Below are positions 1-8,158 of a DNA stretch of 64,000 nt, piece after piece (within the stretch, counting starts at the first letter, position 1; the number at the start of each line of letters is the position of its first letter). The translations under genes were made by a program, and so were the position numbers. Source of the DNA: Corallococcus sp. AS-1-6 (GTDB lineage: Bacteria; Myxococcota; Myxococcia; Myxococcales; Myxococcaceae); contig NZ_JAIQDE010000020.1 in assembly GCF_020037015.1 (NCBI RefSeq), positions 62,001-126,000 on the forward strand, written 5' to 3'. The notes beneath the pieces are model-generated. The model was not told the DNA's origin. It saw only the letters and a list, made by a program, of their open reading frames with translations, and ran no database searches.

Positions 1-1153
1 CCTCGCGCACCGGCCCGGGCAGCAGCGGCGTGCCGAAGCGGAAGCCATTGGAGAGGCCGATTTGCGTCCCGCCAGCGGCGCGGATGGCGTCGGCCAGCAC
101 GTTGTCCAGCGGGTTCTCCACCACCGCGTAGCGCGCGAGCGTCACGCCGGTGTGGCCCACCGCGGGGGCCAGCGCCGCCTCGTGCGGCGCGAGCGCGGCA
201 TCCACGAGTCGCGCCACCTCCGGGTCCTCGGGGAAGCGCGAGGCGGTCAGCTCGATGAGCTCCCAACGGCGGTCCACCACCTTCCCCGCCTCCACCCACA
301 AGTCCAGCCGGCCGAGGAAGGAGCCGAAGGCGCCGGGCTCCACCACCCAACTGCCGGCCTGCTCGATGGGCACCTCGGTGCGCTCGTGCGTGTCGCCGGA
401 CAGGTGGACGTCCACGCCGGGCACGCGGGCGGCGAGCCCCACCGCCTTGGCGAGCCCCACGTGCGTCATCAGCAGCACCACCTGGGCACCCTCGCGCTCG
501 CGCACCTCCCGCACCAGCGCGGGCAGCGCCTCGGGGCCGTCGTAGCGCAGGCCCTGGCTGTAACCCGGGGGCTGGCGGCGCGGGACGTCCGGATCCGTGA
601 AGCCGACGACGGCCACCTTCACGCCGCCCACCTCCTTCACCAGGTACGGCGGGAAGAGCCGCTCGCCGCTCCTCGCGTCGCGCAGGTTCGCGGCGATGAG
701 CGGGTGCTTCAGCTCGCGGGCGCGCTGCCGCAGCACCTCGGGGCCGTACACCACCTCCCAGTTGCCGGGCACCGCACCGTCCAAGCCCAGCGCGTTCAGC
801 GGCTCGATGAGGGCGCGGCCCTCGGTGAGCGCCGCCGCCCCCGACCCCTGGAGCGTGTCCCCCGCGTCGAGCACCAGCACGTCACCGCCGCGCTCGGCGC
901 GGATCCGCTGGATGGCGGCGGCCACGCGGGCGAAGCCGCCGGCCTCCTCGATGCGCTCCTTCCCATCGCGCCAGAACAGCTCCGGGTGGGCGCGCAGTTG
1001 CGCGTGCAGGTCCGCCACGAAGAGGACGGTGAGCTGCTCGCGCCGGGGCGTATGGGCGCGGGCGGCCAGGGAGCCCGGCCGCGTCAGGGCACAGCCGGAG
1101 CCCAGGCCGCCCAGCGCGAACAGCGCGCCGAGCAGGGAGAACAGACGCATCAT
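1..1153 (-). CDS. SoxB/5'-nucleotidase-like metallophosphatase lipoprotein (partial, C-terminus outside window)
   Basis: Partial gene whose 3' end lies beyond position 1. The first ~23 residues form a lipoprotein signal (lipobox ending LGSGC), so the protein should sit in the periplasm on a lipid anchor. The calcineurin-like metallophosphatase core follows: LFVADLHAQ, VLDAGDTLQGS, PGNWEVVYG, LMTHVGLAK and HLSGDTHE, which carry the Asp, His and Asn ligands of a di-metal site. The tract GNWEVVYG resembles the GHWEFTYG-type signature of SoxB thiosulfohydrolases rather than the usual GNHEFD of 5'-nucleotidases; this comparison is from memory of the family. With rhodanese, thioredoxin and persulfide dioxygenases nearby, a sulfur-compound hydrolase is plausible, but a 5'-nucleotidase/UDP-sugar hydrolase cannot be excluded. 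Tandem ATGs at 1153 and 1150 follow an AAGGTG-like ribosome site. An ECF-type promoter lies just upstream (1189-1215). Confidence 0.8.
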   Translation of the reverse strand, partial: MMRLFSLLGALFALGGLGSGCALTRPGSLAARAHTPRREQLTVLFVADLHAQLRAHPELFWRDGKERIEEAGGFARVAAAIQRIRAERGGDVLVLDAGDTLQGSGAAALTEGRALIEPLNALGLDGAVPGNWEVVYGPEVLRQRARELKHPLIAANLRDARSGERLFPPYLVKEVGGVKVAVVGFTDPDVPRRQPPGYSQGLRYDGPEALPALVREVREREGAQVVLLMTHVGLAKAVGLAARVPGVDVHLSGDTHERTEVPIEQAGSWVVEPGAFGSFLGRLDLWVEAGKVVDRRWELIELTASRFPEDPEVARLVDAALAPHEAALAPAVGHTGVTLARYAVVENPLDNVLADAIRAAGGTQIGLSNGFRFGTPLLPGPVRE

Positions 1154-1188
1154 CGTGAAGCACCTTGGGTGAGGGGATCAGCGGATGG

Positions 1189-1215
1189 GACACGAGGCGC
1201 GCCGCGAGAAGTTCC
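1189..1215 (-). promoter_or_regulatory. Candidate ECF sigma promoter of the SoxB-like gene
   Basis: On the minus strand GGAAC (1215-1211, inside GGGAACTTCTCGCGGC) is followed after exactly 16 bp by CGTGTC (1194-1189), about 35 bp before the ATG at 1153. The same -35, spacer and -10 recur at 2212-2238 and 3532-3558. GGAAC is the usual -35 core of ECF promoters, so the site is assigned to the local ECF sigma factor by inference. Confidence 0.65.
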
Positions 1216-1249
1216 CGCGGCGGGCCGGCGCCCCGGCCACCTCCACCCG

Positions 1250-1597
1250 TCACTCCCAGGCCGACATGGGGCCCAGGTTGAAGACGTCCTGGAAGCCGCG
1301 CTCCTTCAGGAAGAGCTCGGCGCGGCGGCTGCGCGCTCCACTGCGGCAGTAGACGACGAGGGGCTTCCGCGGCGAGCCGAGCTCGGCGAACCGCTGGGAC
1401 AGCTCCTCCACGGGGATGTTCACCGCCCCGGGAAGGTGCCCAGCGGCGAACTCCTCCGGCGTGCGGACATCCACCAGCGTCGCACCGGCCTCCACCCGCT
1501 GGTGGGCCTCGGCTCCGGCGGAGCGAGAGTGCGCACAGGAGACGAGGAACGGAGCGGCGGCCAGGACGGCGACGACGACGACGAGGACGGACTTCAC
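1250..1597 (-). CDS. Lipoprotein rhodanese-like sulfurtransferase
   Basis: A 115-residue single-domain rhodanese. Residues 1-20 are a hydrophobic signal ending in the lipobox LVSC (Cys21), predicting an exported lipid-anchored protein. The rhodanese domain spans about residues 30-115 with VDVRTPEEF, GHLPGAVNIP and the active-site loop CRSGAR (Cys84, CX4R), so the persulfide-forming cysteine is intact. Such proteins transfer sulfane sulfur between thiosulfate, persulfides and thiols. The gene lies on the minus strand between the thioredoxin gene and the SoxB-like gene, about 105 bp below the former. I see no GGAAC-type promoter directly before it, so it may be read through from upstream. Confidence 0.88.
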   Translation of the reverse strand: MKSVLVVVVAVLAAAPFLVSCAHSRSAGAEAHQRVEAGATLVDVRTPEEFAAGHLPGAVNIPVEELSQRFAELGSPRKPLVVYCRSGARSRRAELFLKERGFQDVFNLGPMSAWE

Positions 1598-1702
1598 GGA
1601 GCGGCTCCCATCAGGCCCGGAGGCCCGCGAGTGCCCCTGGGAAGTGGGGCACGCGCGGGGTGAGAGCCACCCCGGCGCGGAAAGGATTCTCCCCGCCTGG
1701 CG

Positions 1703-2044
1703 TCAGGAGCCCGAGCCGCCGCCGCTCGCGGGCAGGGCGTGGGGCGCGCCCGGAAGGAGGAGCCCGGCACAGCGGATCCCCGCGATGGACTCCAGGCCCT
1801 CCCGCAGTGACGTCAGGGACTGCTCGCCCATACGGCGCGCCACCTCCTGGCCCGCGCCATCCAGGAAGATGAACGTCGGCACGCCGCGGATGCCGTAACG
1901 AGCGGCGGCCTGCCGTCCCTCGGCGGTCCCGACATCGAGGCGAAGAACGCCGACGCCCTGTCCCGCGCAATGGTGCCCGGCCAGGGCCACCACGGGCTCC
2001 ATCCGCTGGCAGACAGGACAGCTCCGGCTCACGAACTCCACCAT
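1703..2044 (-). CDS. Thioredoxin-like protein (CPVC), apparently the detached C-terminal domain of a CcdA/DsbD-type protein
   Basis: A 113-residue thioredoxin-fold protein: the active site CPVC (Cys9, Cys12) comes directly after the start, followed by VLRLDVG, the cis-Pro motif GVPTFIFLDG and a helical C-terminus. The fold starts abruptly, with no export signal, at the ATG at 2044. The same frame stays open upstream and encodes a linker-like stretch (ACALPEEGFVPSPHG) that joins, out of frame, a DsbD/CcdA-like first membrane segment encoded at 2202-2130. This suggests that the thioredoxin domain once belonged to a larger membrane reductase. It could still be made as a small cytoplasmic thioredoxin; no convincing Shine-Dalgarno site is seen at 2044. 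Confidence 0.65.
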   Translation of the reverse strand: MVEFVSRSCPVCQRMEPVVALAGHHCAGQGVGVLRLDVGTAEGRQAAARYGIRGVPTFIFLDGAGQEVARRMGEQSLTSLREGLESIAGIRCAGLLLPGAPHALPASGGGSGS

Positions 2045-2202
2045 CGTCGGGCGCCCGAGCCGGTCCAGCGCGGACGGGCCGTGGGGGGACGGGACGAAGC
2101 CCTCCTCGGGGAGCGCGCACGCCGCCTCTCCACCGGGAGGACGCAGGGCGACAGGAACGTCAGCAGGCCCGCGAGGAAGATGCCAGGGAGACCCAGAACC
2201 AT
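2029..2202 (-). pseudogene. Remnant of a CcdA/DsbD-type membrane protein (N-terminal segment only)
   Basis: From the ATG at 2202 the frame reads a hydrophobic segment with LLTFLSPCVLPV, the typical first transmembrane helix of CcdA/DsbD proteins that move reducing power across the inner membrane. Immediately afterwards the frame becomes Arg-rich, non-membrane sequence and stops at 2029. A -1 change at about 2130 would lead into the thioredoxin reading frame. The natural reading is a deletion that removed the remaining ~5 membrane helices and shifted the frame. The ECF-type promoter at 2212-2238 is intact and would start transcription almost at the ATG. Alternatives are an assembly error or a bona fide small peptide. 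Confidence 0.55.
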
Positions 2203-2211
2203 GCCCCCGAG

Positions 2212-2238
2212 GACACGGCCGGGAGCCTCGGAAGTTCC
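2212..2238 (-). promoter_or_regulatory. Candidate ECF sigma promoter before the ccdA remnant/thioredoxin/rhodanese genes
   Basis: Minus-strand GGAAC (2238-2234, within GGGAACTTCCGAGGC), 16-bp spacer, CGTGTC (2217-2212). It matches the sites at 1189-1215 and 3532-3558. The predicted start of transcription lies only a few bases before the ATG at 2202, implying a nearly leaderless message. Confidence 0.65.
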
Positions 2239-2251
2239 CGGCCTCGCGTCC

Positions 2252-3013
2252 TCAAGGCGCCAGGCGGGACAGGGCGTCGATGAGGACCGGCGGCTCCAGC
2301 TCGGAGACGGCGAGCGCGGCCTGCCCGCCCGCGCGCGGCGCCACGCAGATGCGCTCACCGATGGGGCCCTGCGTGCAGCGCGTGCTCGCTCCGGCGAAGC
2401 TCTCCGCCTCCCGCGCCGCGGGCGAGCCCGGTGGCGGCAGGAAGAGCGTCATCGCCGTGCCTCCTTCGTGCCGGTACAGCAGCGAGGCGGAGAGCTGTCC
2501 ATGCAGCCGGCAGCGGCGGGCGCCCAGCAGCGTCGCGCCGGGCACCACCGGCACCTCCACCGCGTAGCCCACCTCCCGCGCCACCCAGGCCTTCACCGCG
2601 CCCGGGTCCGAGGACTCGAACTCGCAGGGCGTGGCGCGCGAGAAGGCCTTGAGGTGGTGCCGCTCCAGGTCCATCGCCAGCGCGTCGTTCATGCCGCTGG
2701 GCCATGACGTCCAGAGGATGCCCACCGACGCGAGCGCCGCGGCCAGGCCCGCCGCCAGCCTCCGCCTCGGGAGGGACGGCCGGGAGCCAGGGGCCAGGCG
2801 GGAGACGCGCGCCGCCAGCTCGGGCGGCACTCGCGTTGGGACGGCCCCCTCCGCCTTCAACGCCTCGCGCAGCGAGCCATAGCGGGCCGCCTCCCAGGTG
2901 CACCCCGCGCACCGGGACAGGTGGTGCTCCACGGCCTGCCGCTCATGGGCCTGGGCCTCCCCGTCGAACCACGCGGACAGGCGCTCCTGCCACTCCGGGC
3001 TACAGGCTTCCAT
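2252..3013 (-). CDS. Zinc-finger anti-sigma factor, membrane anchored
   Basis: A 253-residue anti-sigma factor. The N-terminal cytoplasmic domain has the zinc motif H31-x3-C35-x2-C38 (EHHLSRCAGC) of ZAS-type anti-sigma factors. One transmembrane segment lies near residues 85-104 (AAGLAAALASVGILW). A ~150-residue periplasmic sensor part follows, rich in cysteine pairs but without a domain I recognise. Its start overlaps the 3' end of the sigma gene by 14 bp, the usual arrangement for translationally coupled sigma/anti-sigma pairs. By family it holds the sigma factor inactive until an envelope or redox signal releases it; a sulfur or thiol signal is inferred from the neighbours only. Confidence 0.88.
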   Translation of the reverse strand: MEACSPEWQERLSAWFDGEAQAHERQAVEHHLSRCAGCTWEAARYGSLREALKAEGAVPTRVPPELAARVSRLAPGSRPSLPRRRLAAGLAAALASVGILWTSWPSGMNDALAMDLERHHLKAFSRATPCEFESSDPGAVKAWVAREVGYAVEVPVVPGATLLGARRCRLHGQLSASLLYRHEGGTAMTLFLPPPGSPAAREAESFAGASTRCTQGPIGERICVAPRAGGQAALAVSELEPPVLIDALSRLAP

Positions 3014-3521
3014 GGGCCTTCTCCTTCTCGAGGAGGTCGAGCATCGCCAGCCGCGCCCTCGCCAGGCGCGAGCGCACGGTGCCCACCGGGCAGCCCTGCA
3101 CCCGGGCGATCTCCTCGTAGCTCAGCTCTTCGACCTCTCGCAGCCACAGCGCGTCGCGCCACTCCGGCGCCAGCGAGTCCAGCGCCGCCTGCATCCCCGC
3201 GCTGAGGGTGCGCGCGTGCAGCTCCGCTTCCATGTCCGTGGAGGGCTCGGCGGGAAGCGCCTTGCCCAGCCCGCCCTCCAGCACCTCCAGGTGGGGGCGC
3301 AGGCCCCGGCGGGAGTTCAGGAACACGGTGCGCTGCACGGCGAGCAGCCAGCCCTTGAGGCGCTCCGGATCCCTCAGCTCCCCGCGCCGCTCCAGGGCGC
3401 GCGCCACCGTCTCCTGCACCAGGTCGTCCGCCTCCGCGGCGCTGCCCGTGAGCCGGCGGCCCACCCGCCGGAGGGCGGGCAGGTGCACCAGGGCACGTTC
3501 GATGAAGGACCGGCTGCTCAC
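3000..3521 (-). CDS. ECF-type RNA polymerase sigma factor
   Basis: A sigma-70 family protein of 173 residues when started at the GTG at 3521; an upstream frame open to 3596 would place the start inside the promoter. Region 2 includes AEADDLVQETVARAL and LKGWLLAVQRTVFL. Region 4 includes LAPEWRDALWLREVEELSYEEIARV and the recognition helix GCPVGTVRSRLARAR. I choose GTG 3521 because the candidate autoregulatory promoter at 3532-3558 lies directly in front, which makes the message nearly leaderless. The gene is followed by its anti-sigma factor and divergent from the persulfide dioxygenase operon. It probably recognises the repeated GGAAC-N16-CGTGTC sites in this region. Confidence 0.88.
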   Translation of the reverse strand: MSSRSFIERALVHLPALRRVGRRLTGSAAEADDLVQETVARALERRGELRDPERLKGWLLAVQRTVFLNSRRGLRPHLEVLEGGLGKALPAEPSTDMEAELHARTLSAGMQAALDSLAPEWRDALWLREVEELSYEEIARVQGCPVGTVRSRLARARLAMLDLLEKEKAHGSL

Positions 3522-3531
3522 GTTGCTCCAG

Positions 3532-3558
3532 GACACGGTGACGGCCGCGAAAAGTTCC
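3532..3558 (-). promoter_or_regulatory. Candidate autoregulatory ECF promoter of the sigma gene
   Basis: Minus-strand GGAAC (3558-3554, within GGGAACTTTTCGCGGC), a 16-bp spacer and CGTGTC (3537-3532). ECF factors commonly drive their own genes, and this site is the third copy of the local motif. Confidence 0.68.
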
Positions 3559-3659
3559 CGGCGGCGATGAAGCGGGCGACGCGCCCCTCCGAGCAAGGAA
3601 GGGAGGAGGCGATGACGGCTCGTGAGAACCAGATTCGGAGGGAAGGGATTCAGCAGGGG

Positions 3660-3679
3660 GGAAGGTCCTGAATCCTTCC
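3660..3679. promoter_or_regulatory. Small inverted repeat in the sigma/dioxygenase divergent region
   Basis: GGAAGG and CCTTCC flank an 8-base loop, 38 bp before the first persulfide dioxygenase start. It may be an operator or a leader hairpin; no GGAAC-N16-CGTGTC promoter was found for the plus-strand operon, so its control is probably different. Confidence 0.3.
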
Positions 3680-3716
3680 GCCCGCCCCCTGGCTCTCATG
3701 GACAGGAGGCTACGAT

Positions 3717-4409
3717 ATGATTTTCCGCCAGCTCTTCGACGCAGAGACCTCGACGTATACCTACCTTCTTGGCGACGAAGCGACGCGCCAGGCTGTCCTC
3801 ATTGATCCCGTGCTGGAGCAGGTCGACCGGGACCTGCGGCTCGTGGGCGAGCTGGGCCTCACCCTCACCCACGTCTTCGATACGCACGTGCACGCGGACC
3901 ACGTCACGGCGTCCGGCGTGCTGCGCGAGCGCACCCAGGCCACGGTGGTGGGGAGCGTGGGAGGTGCCGCTTGCGCCAATGTCCAGGTGCGCCACGGAGA
4001 CGAAGTGCGCGTCGGGGGGCTCGTCTTCCAGGTGCTCGCCACGCCGGGCCACACGGATGACAGCGTCAGCTACCTGCTGGGCGACCGCGTCTTCACCGGC
4101 GACGCGCTGTTCGTGCGCGGCAACGGCCGCACCGACTTCCAGAACGGCAGCGCGAGCCAGCTCTACGACAGCCTCACCCGCGTCCTCTTCCGCCTGCCGG
4201 ACGAGACGCTCGTCTACCCCGGGCACGACTACCACGGTCACATGGCGACGAGCATCGGCGAGGAGAAGCGGCACAACCCGCGCGTCGCGGGCAGGAGCCG
4301 CGAGGAGTTCATCGCCATCATGGACAACCTCCACCTGCCCAAGCCCAAGAAGATCGACATCGCCGTCCCGGCCAACCGCGCCTGCGGACTCGTGGTGCCT
4401 TCACCGTGA
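3717..4409 (+). CDS. ETHE1-type persulfide dioxygenase (MBL fold), copy 1
   Basis: A 230-residue metallo-beta-lactamase-fold protein of the ETHE1/persulfide dioxygenase type. The metal motif HVHADH sits at residues 57-62, followed by ATPGHTDDS, FTGDALFVRG, GRTDFQNGS and VYPGHDY, the ligand and glutathione-loop positions typical of ETHE1 and Blh enzymes. These iron enzymes oxidise glutathione persulfide to sulfite plus glutathione in the cytoplasm. An AGGAGG ribosome site precedes the ATG. It is the first gene of a three-gene operon with a DUF442 protein and a second dioxygenase, and it is divergent from the ECF sigma gene. The C-terminal PKKIDIAVPANRACG is shared with copy 2, so the two are paralogues. 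Confidence 0.88.
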   Translation: MIFRQLFDAETSTYTYLLGDEATRQAVLIDPVLEQVDRDLRLVGELGLTLTHVFDTHVHADHVTASGVLRERTQATVVGSVGGAACANVQVRHGDEVRVGGLVFQVLATPGHTDDSVSYLLGDRVFTGDALFVRGNGRTDFQNGSASQLYDSLTRVLFRLPDETLVYPGHDYHGHMATSIGEEKRHNPRVAGRSREEFIAIMDNLHLPKPKKIDIAVPANRACGLVVPSP

Positions 4410-4437
4410 AGAGCTTCACAACCCGAGGAGGAGAACC

Positions 4438-4893
4438 ATGGCAACGGAGCGCATCAAGCTAGGTGAGCGATGGACCGTGGAGCTGTCGCAGCCCACGCGG
4501 GAGCGGGTCGAAGCGCTCGCGGCGGAGGGGTTCCGCAGCCTCGTCAACCTGCGCACCTCGGAGGAGGTGGGCCAGGCCCTCTCACCGGATGAAGAGGGGG
4601 CGGTGGCCCGCCAGCACGGACTCCAGTACCTGCACATGCCGGTGTCCCCCTCGAACCTCGGAACCGAGGCCGCCAGGAAATTCGACGAGGCGGTGGCACG
4701 CCTCCCCGCGCCCACGCTGGTGCACTGCGCCTCGGGGCGCCGCGCGGGGCTCCTCACCCTGACGCAAGTCGCCCGGGCCGAGGGGCTCTCCGGTGACGAC
4801 GCCGTCGCCAGGGCCGAGCGGCTCGGCATCGAGCTCAACGATCAGGCGAAGTCGATCCTCAGGCAGTACGCCGACGGCGAGGGGCGGCGCTGA
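4438..4893 (+). CDS. DUF442 (Blh phosphatase-like/sulfurtransferase-like) protein
   Basis: A 151-residue protein matching the DUF442 domain found as the N-terminal half of Blh (beta-lactamase-hydrolase-like) proteins: WTVELSQPT, GFRSLVNLRTSEE, YLHMPVSP and the active-site loop HCASGRRAG with Cys97 and Arg102 (CX4R). In Blh proteins this domain is fused to an ETHE1-type dioxygenase and is thought to act as a sulfurtransferase. Here the two are separate, with the DUF442 gene placed between two dioxygenase genes. The ATG follows GAGGAGGAG. Role by context: passing persulfide sulfur to or from the dioxygenases. Confidence 0.82.
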   Translation: MATERIKLGERWTVELSQPTRERVEALAAEGFRSLVNLRTSEEVGQALSPDEEGAVARQHGLQYLHMPVSPSNLGTEAARKFDEAVARLPAPTLVHCASGRRAGLLTLTQVARAEGLSGDDAVARAERLGIELNDQAKSILRQYADGEGRR

Positions 4894-4928
4894 GCCCTGG
4901 ACCGCGGGGCCACGAAAGGAACGTCCTC

Positions 4929-5702
4929 ATGATCTTCCGTCAGCTCTTCGAGCCTGAGTCCTCTACGTACACCTATCTCTTCGGCTGTCCGCGGACGGGG
5001 CAGGCCGTGCTGCTCGACCCCGTGCTGGAGACGGTGGACCGGGACCTCGAGCAGCTCCAGCGGCTGCAACTGAAGCTCGCGTATGTCCTGGAGACGCACA
5101 TCCACGCGGACCACATCACCTCCGCGTGCCGGCTGCGCAACCTCACCGGGTGCAAGATCGCGCTCCCGGCGCTGGAGCAGGTGTCGTGCAGGGACGTCGG
5201 TGTCGAGGAGGGGCGGCCATTCAGCGTGGGGAGCCTCCACTTCCAGCCGCTCTTCACCCCGGGCCACACCGACACGCACCACAGCTACCTCGTCGAGCTC
5301 CCGGGCGTCATGCGCGTCTTCACCGGGGACGCCCTCCTGATTGACGGCTGCGGCCGGACGGACTTCCAGAGCGGCGACTCCGCGGCGCTGTACCGCTCCA
5401 TCCACGAGAAGCTCTTCCCGCTGCCGGACGACACCCTCGTGTACCCGGCGCACGACTATCAGCACCGTCACGTGTCGACCGTCGCGCAGGAGCGCGAGCG
5501 CAACCCCCGGCTCGGCGGCAAGACCCTCGCGGAGTTCAGCGCCATCATGGCGAACCTCAAGCTCGCCTATCCCAAGAAGATCGACATCGCCGTGCCCGCC
5601 AACCGCCTGTGTGGGGATTGTCCTCCGGAGGCAGTGGAGCAACTCCATGCGCTCGGAGGGAAGTCAGCGCAGGGTGTGCCGGCTCCGGACGGAAGCGCCT
5701 GA
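4929..5702 (+). CDS. ETHE1-type persulfide dioxygenase (MBL fold), copy 2
   Basis: A 257-residue paralogue of the first dioxygenase with HIHADH at residues 57-62, FTPGHTDTHH, VFTGDALLIDGCGRTDFQ and VYPAHDYQ. The C-terminus carries PANRLCGDCPPEA, giving a CxxC pair (CGDC) that copy 1 lacks, and a ~25-residue extension. It lies 35 bp after the DUF442 gene with an AAAGGA ribosome site and ends the operon. Expected reaction: oxygen-dependent oxidation of low-molecular-weight persulfides to sulfite. Having two copies suggests different persulfide substrates or conditions, which the sequence alone does not decide. Confidence 0.87.
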   Translation: MIFRQLFEPESSTYTYLFGCPRTGQAVLLDPVLETVDRDLEQLQRLQLKLAYVLETHIHADHITSACRLRNLTGCKIALPALEQVSCRDVGVEEGRPFSVGSLHFQPLFTPGHTDTHHSYLVELPGVMRVFTGDALLIDGCGRTDFQSGDSAALYRSIHEKLFPLPDDTLVYPAHDYQHRHVSTVAQERERNPRLGGKTLAEFSAIMANLKLAYPKKIDIAVPANRLCGDCPPEAVEQLHALGGKSAQGVPAPDGSA

Positions 5703-5747
5703 GGGCCGGGACCCCCTGCGCCTCGGGCCGTGGTGCCTGGAACGGGC

Positions 5748-5981
5748 CTAGCGGGATCTGCGCCAGCGCAGCTCGCGCAGCACCGCTCGCGGTCCTTGCT
5801 TGAACAGCGTGATCAACATCCCCAGGACGACCAGCAGAAGCACCAGGAAGAGCGGACCCAGCACGACGCCTCCGAGCAGTCCCACCACCGCCCAGCCGAT
5901 TCCGGATCCAAAACCCCAGACAGCGCCCGTCACGCCACCGATGGCGGCTCCCACGAGCATGATGGGTTCAATGAGGGTCAT
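5748..5981 (-). CDS. Small two-helix membrane protein
   Basis: A 77-residue hydrophobic protein with two predicted transmembrane stretches: a Gly/Ala-rich one near residues 8-30 (GAAIGGVTGAVWGF) and a second near 33-60 (VVLGPLFLVLLLVVLGMLI). The C-terminus is basic (LRELRWRRSR), probably cytoplasmic. The ATG overlaps the stop codon of the upstream Cys-rich gene (ATGA), pointing to translational coupling. No family recognised. It converges on the second persulfide dioxygenase gene, but nothing else ties it to sulfur metabolism. Confidence 0.6.
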   Translation of the reverse strand: MTLIEPIMLVGAAIGGVTGAVWGFGSGIGWAVVGLLGGVVLGPLFLVLLLVVLGMLITLFKQGPRAVLRELRWRRSR

Positions 5982-6208
5982 GGGGAGTTGGCGTCGCAGT
6001 AGACGTACTTCGTCCCGGTGGAGCAGCCCATGACGGCACACTGCGGGTCCCTCCGGGCCTCTTCGTCCTTCTGGATGAGGGCCTGGAGGTCGTCGCCCTT
6101 CGCGCAGGACAGACACTTCACCTCTGGCTCCACCCCGCCGCAGCAGCCACAGCCGCAGGCGACGTAGGTGGCGGTGCAGTCCAGGGGCGCCTTCGCGCAG
6201 TGGCTCAT
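5978..6208 (-). CDS. Cysteine-rich small protein, possibly 5'-truncated
   Basis: From the ATG at 6208 the frame gives 76 residues with 11 cysteines, including the cluster ACGCGCC, CLSC and a C-terminal CDANSP. It is coupled to the following small membrane protein by an ATGA overlap. The reading frame stays open upstream to about 6300 with protein-like sequence (AAGFRPGERVVYGSHTCSG) but has no ATG or GTG start there. The true start is therefore unclear: either translation starts at 6208 with a poor ribosome site, or the gene has lost its 5' end. The cysteine density suggests metal binding or disulfides; there is no recognisable family. Confidence 0.5.
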   Translation of the reverse strand: MSHCAKAPLDCTATYVACGCGCCGGVEPEVKCLSCAKGDDLQALIQKDEEARRDPQCAVMGCSTGTKYVYCDANSP

Positions 6209-6294
6209 CCCGCTGCAGGTGTGTGAGCCGTAGACGACCCGCTCACCCGGGCGGAAACCGGCCGCGATGATGCACGGCCGGCTCCCTCGCGAAG

Positions 6295-7458
<1,164 letters not shown>

Positions 7459-7498
7459 GTCGCTGACTCCTCGTGGTGATGAAGAAGGTATTGAGTGA

Positions 7499-8158
7499 CT
7501 ACGCCGGCTGCGCGTCGGGCTGCCGGTCCGGCTGCGCCGCCTGGAAGGCGGGGAGTTCGTTGCACGCCGCTTCAATCCGCAAGAGCGTGGGGTAGGGCTT
7601 CAGGTCTACACCGAACCGGCGGGCCCCGTAGAGCTGTGGAACGAGCAGGACGTCCGCGAACGACACTGCGTCTCCCACACAATAACGCCCCGCCGTCGCC
7701 TGCACCGCCGCCTCCAGCGCCGTCAGCCCGTGCACGTTCCAGTGCGCCGCCCAGGCCTTCTCGTCCGCCTTCAGCTCGTTCTTGATGCGCAGCGTTACCG
7801 ACGTGTTCTGCAGGGGCTGCATGCCGGCGTTCACCATCTCCGCCAGCATGCGGGCCTTCGCGCGGAGGTACGCATCCGTGGGCAGGAGGGCGGGCGAGGG
7901 CACGCGCTCCTCCAGGTACTCCAGGATGGCCATGGACTCGGAGAGCTTGCGCGTCTGCCCGTCCGCCTCCGTCCACTCCAGGGTGGGCACGCGGGCCATG
8001 GGGTTCAGCGCGCGGTAGTCCGGGGTGAACTGCTGGCCGCCGTCCTTGAGCAGGTGCACCGCCAGGTACTCGAAGGGCAGCCCCTTCCAGTTCAGCGCGA
8101 TGCGCGCGCGCCAGGACGCGGAGGAGCGCCAGTAGCCGTGCAGCTTGAGGTTCCTCAT
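7499..8158 (-). CDS. maiA: Maleylacetoacetate isomerase (zeta-class glutathione S-transferase)
   Basis: A 219-residue zeta-class GST. The N-terminal thioredoxin fold contains the signature SSASWRARIALNWKG with the catalytic Ser/Ser/Cys-equivalent region, then NPMARVPTLEW (cis-Pro) and LSESMAILEYLEE. The C-terminal helical domain has GDAVSFADVLLVPQLYGARRF, typical of the zeta class. It isomerises 4-maleylacetoacetate to 4-fumarylacetoacetate using glutathione. Its ATG overlaps the stop of the fumarylacetoacetase gene (ATGA), and HPPD follows 40 bp later. Homogentisate dioxygenase, which connects the two chemical ends of the pathway, is not in this window. Confidence 0.93.
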   Translation of the reverse strand: MRNLKLHGYWRSSASWRARIALNWKGLPFEYLAVHLLKDGGQQFTPDYRALNPMARVPTLEWTEADGQTRKLSESMAILEYLEERVPSPALLPTDAYLRAKARMLAEMVNAGMQPLQNTSVTLRIKNELKADEKAWAAHWNVHGLTALEAAVQATAGRYCVGDAVSFADVLLVPQLYGARRFGVDLKPYPTLLRIEAACNELPAFQAAQPDRQPDAQPA

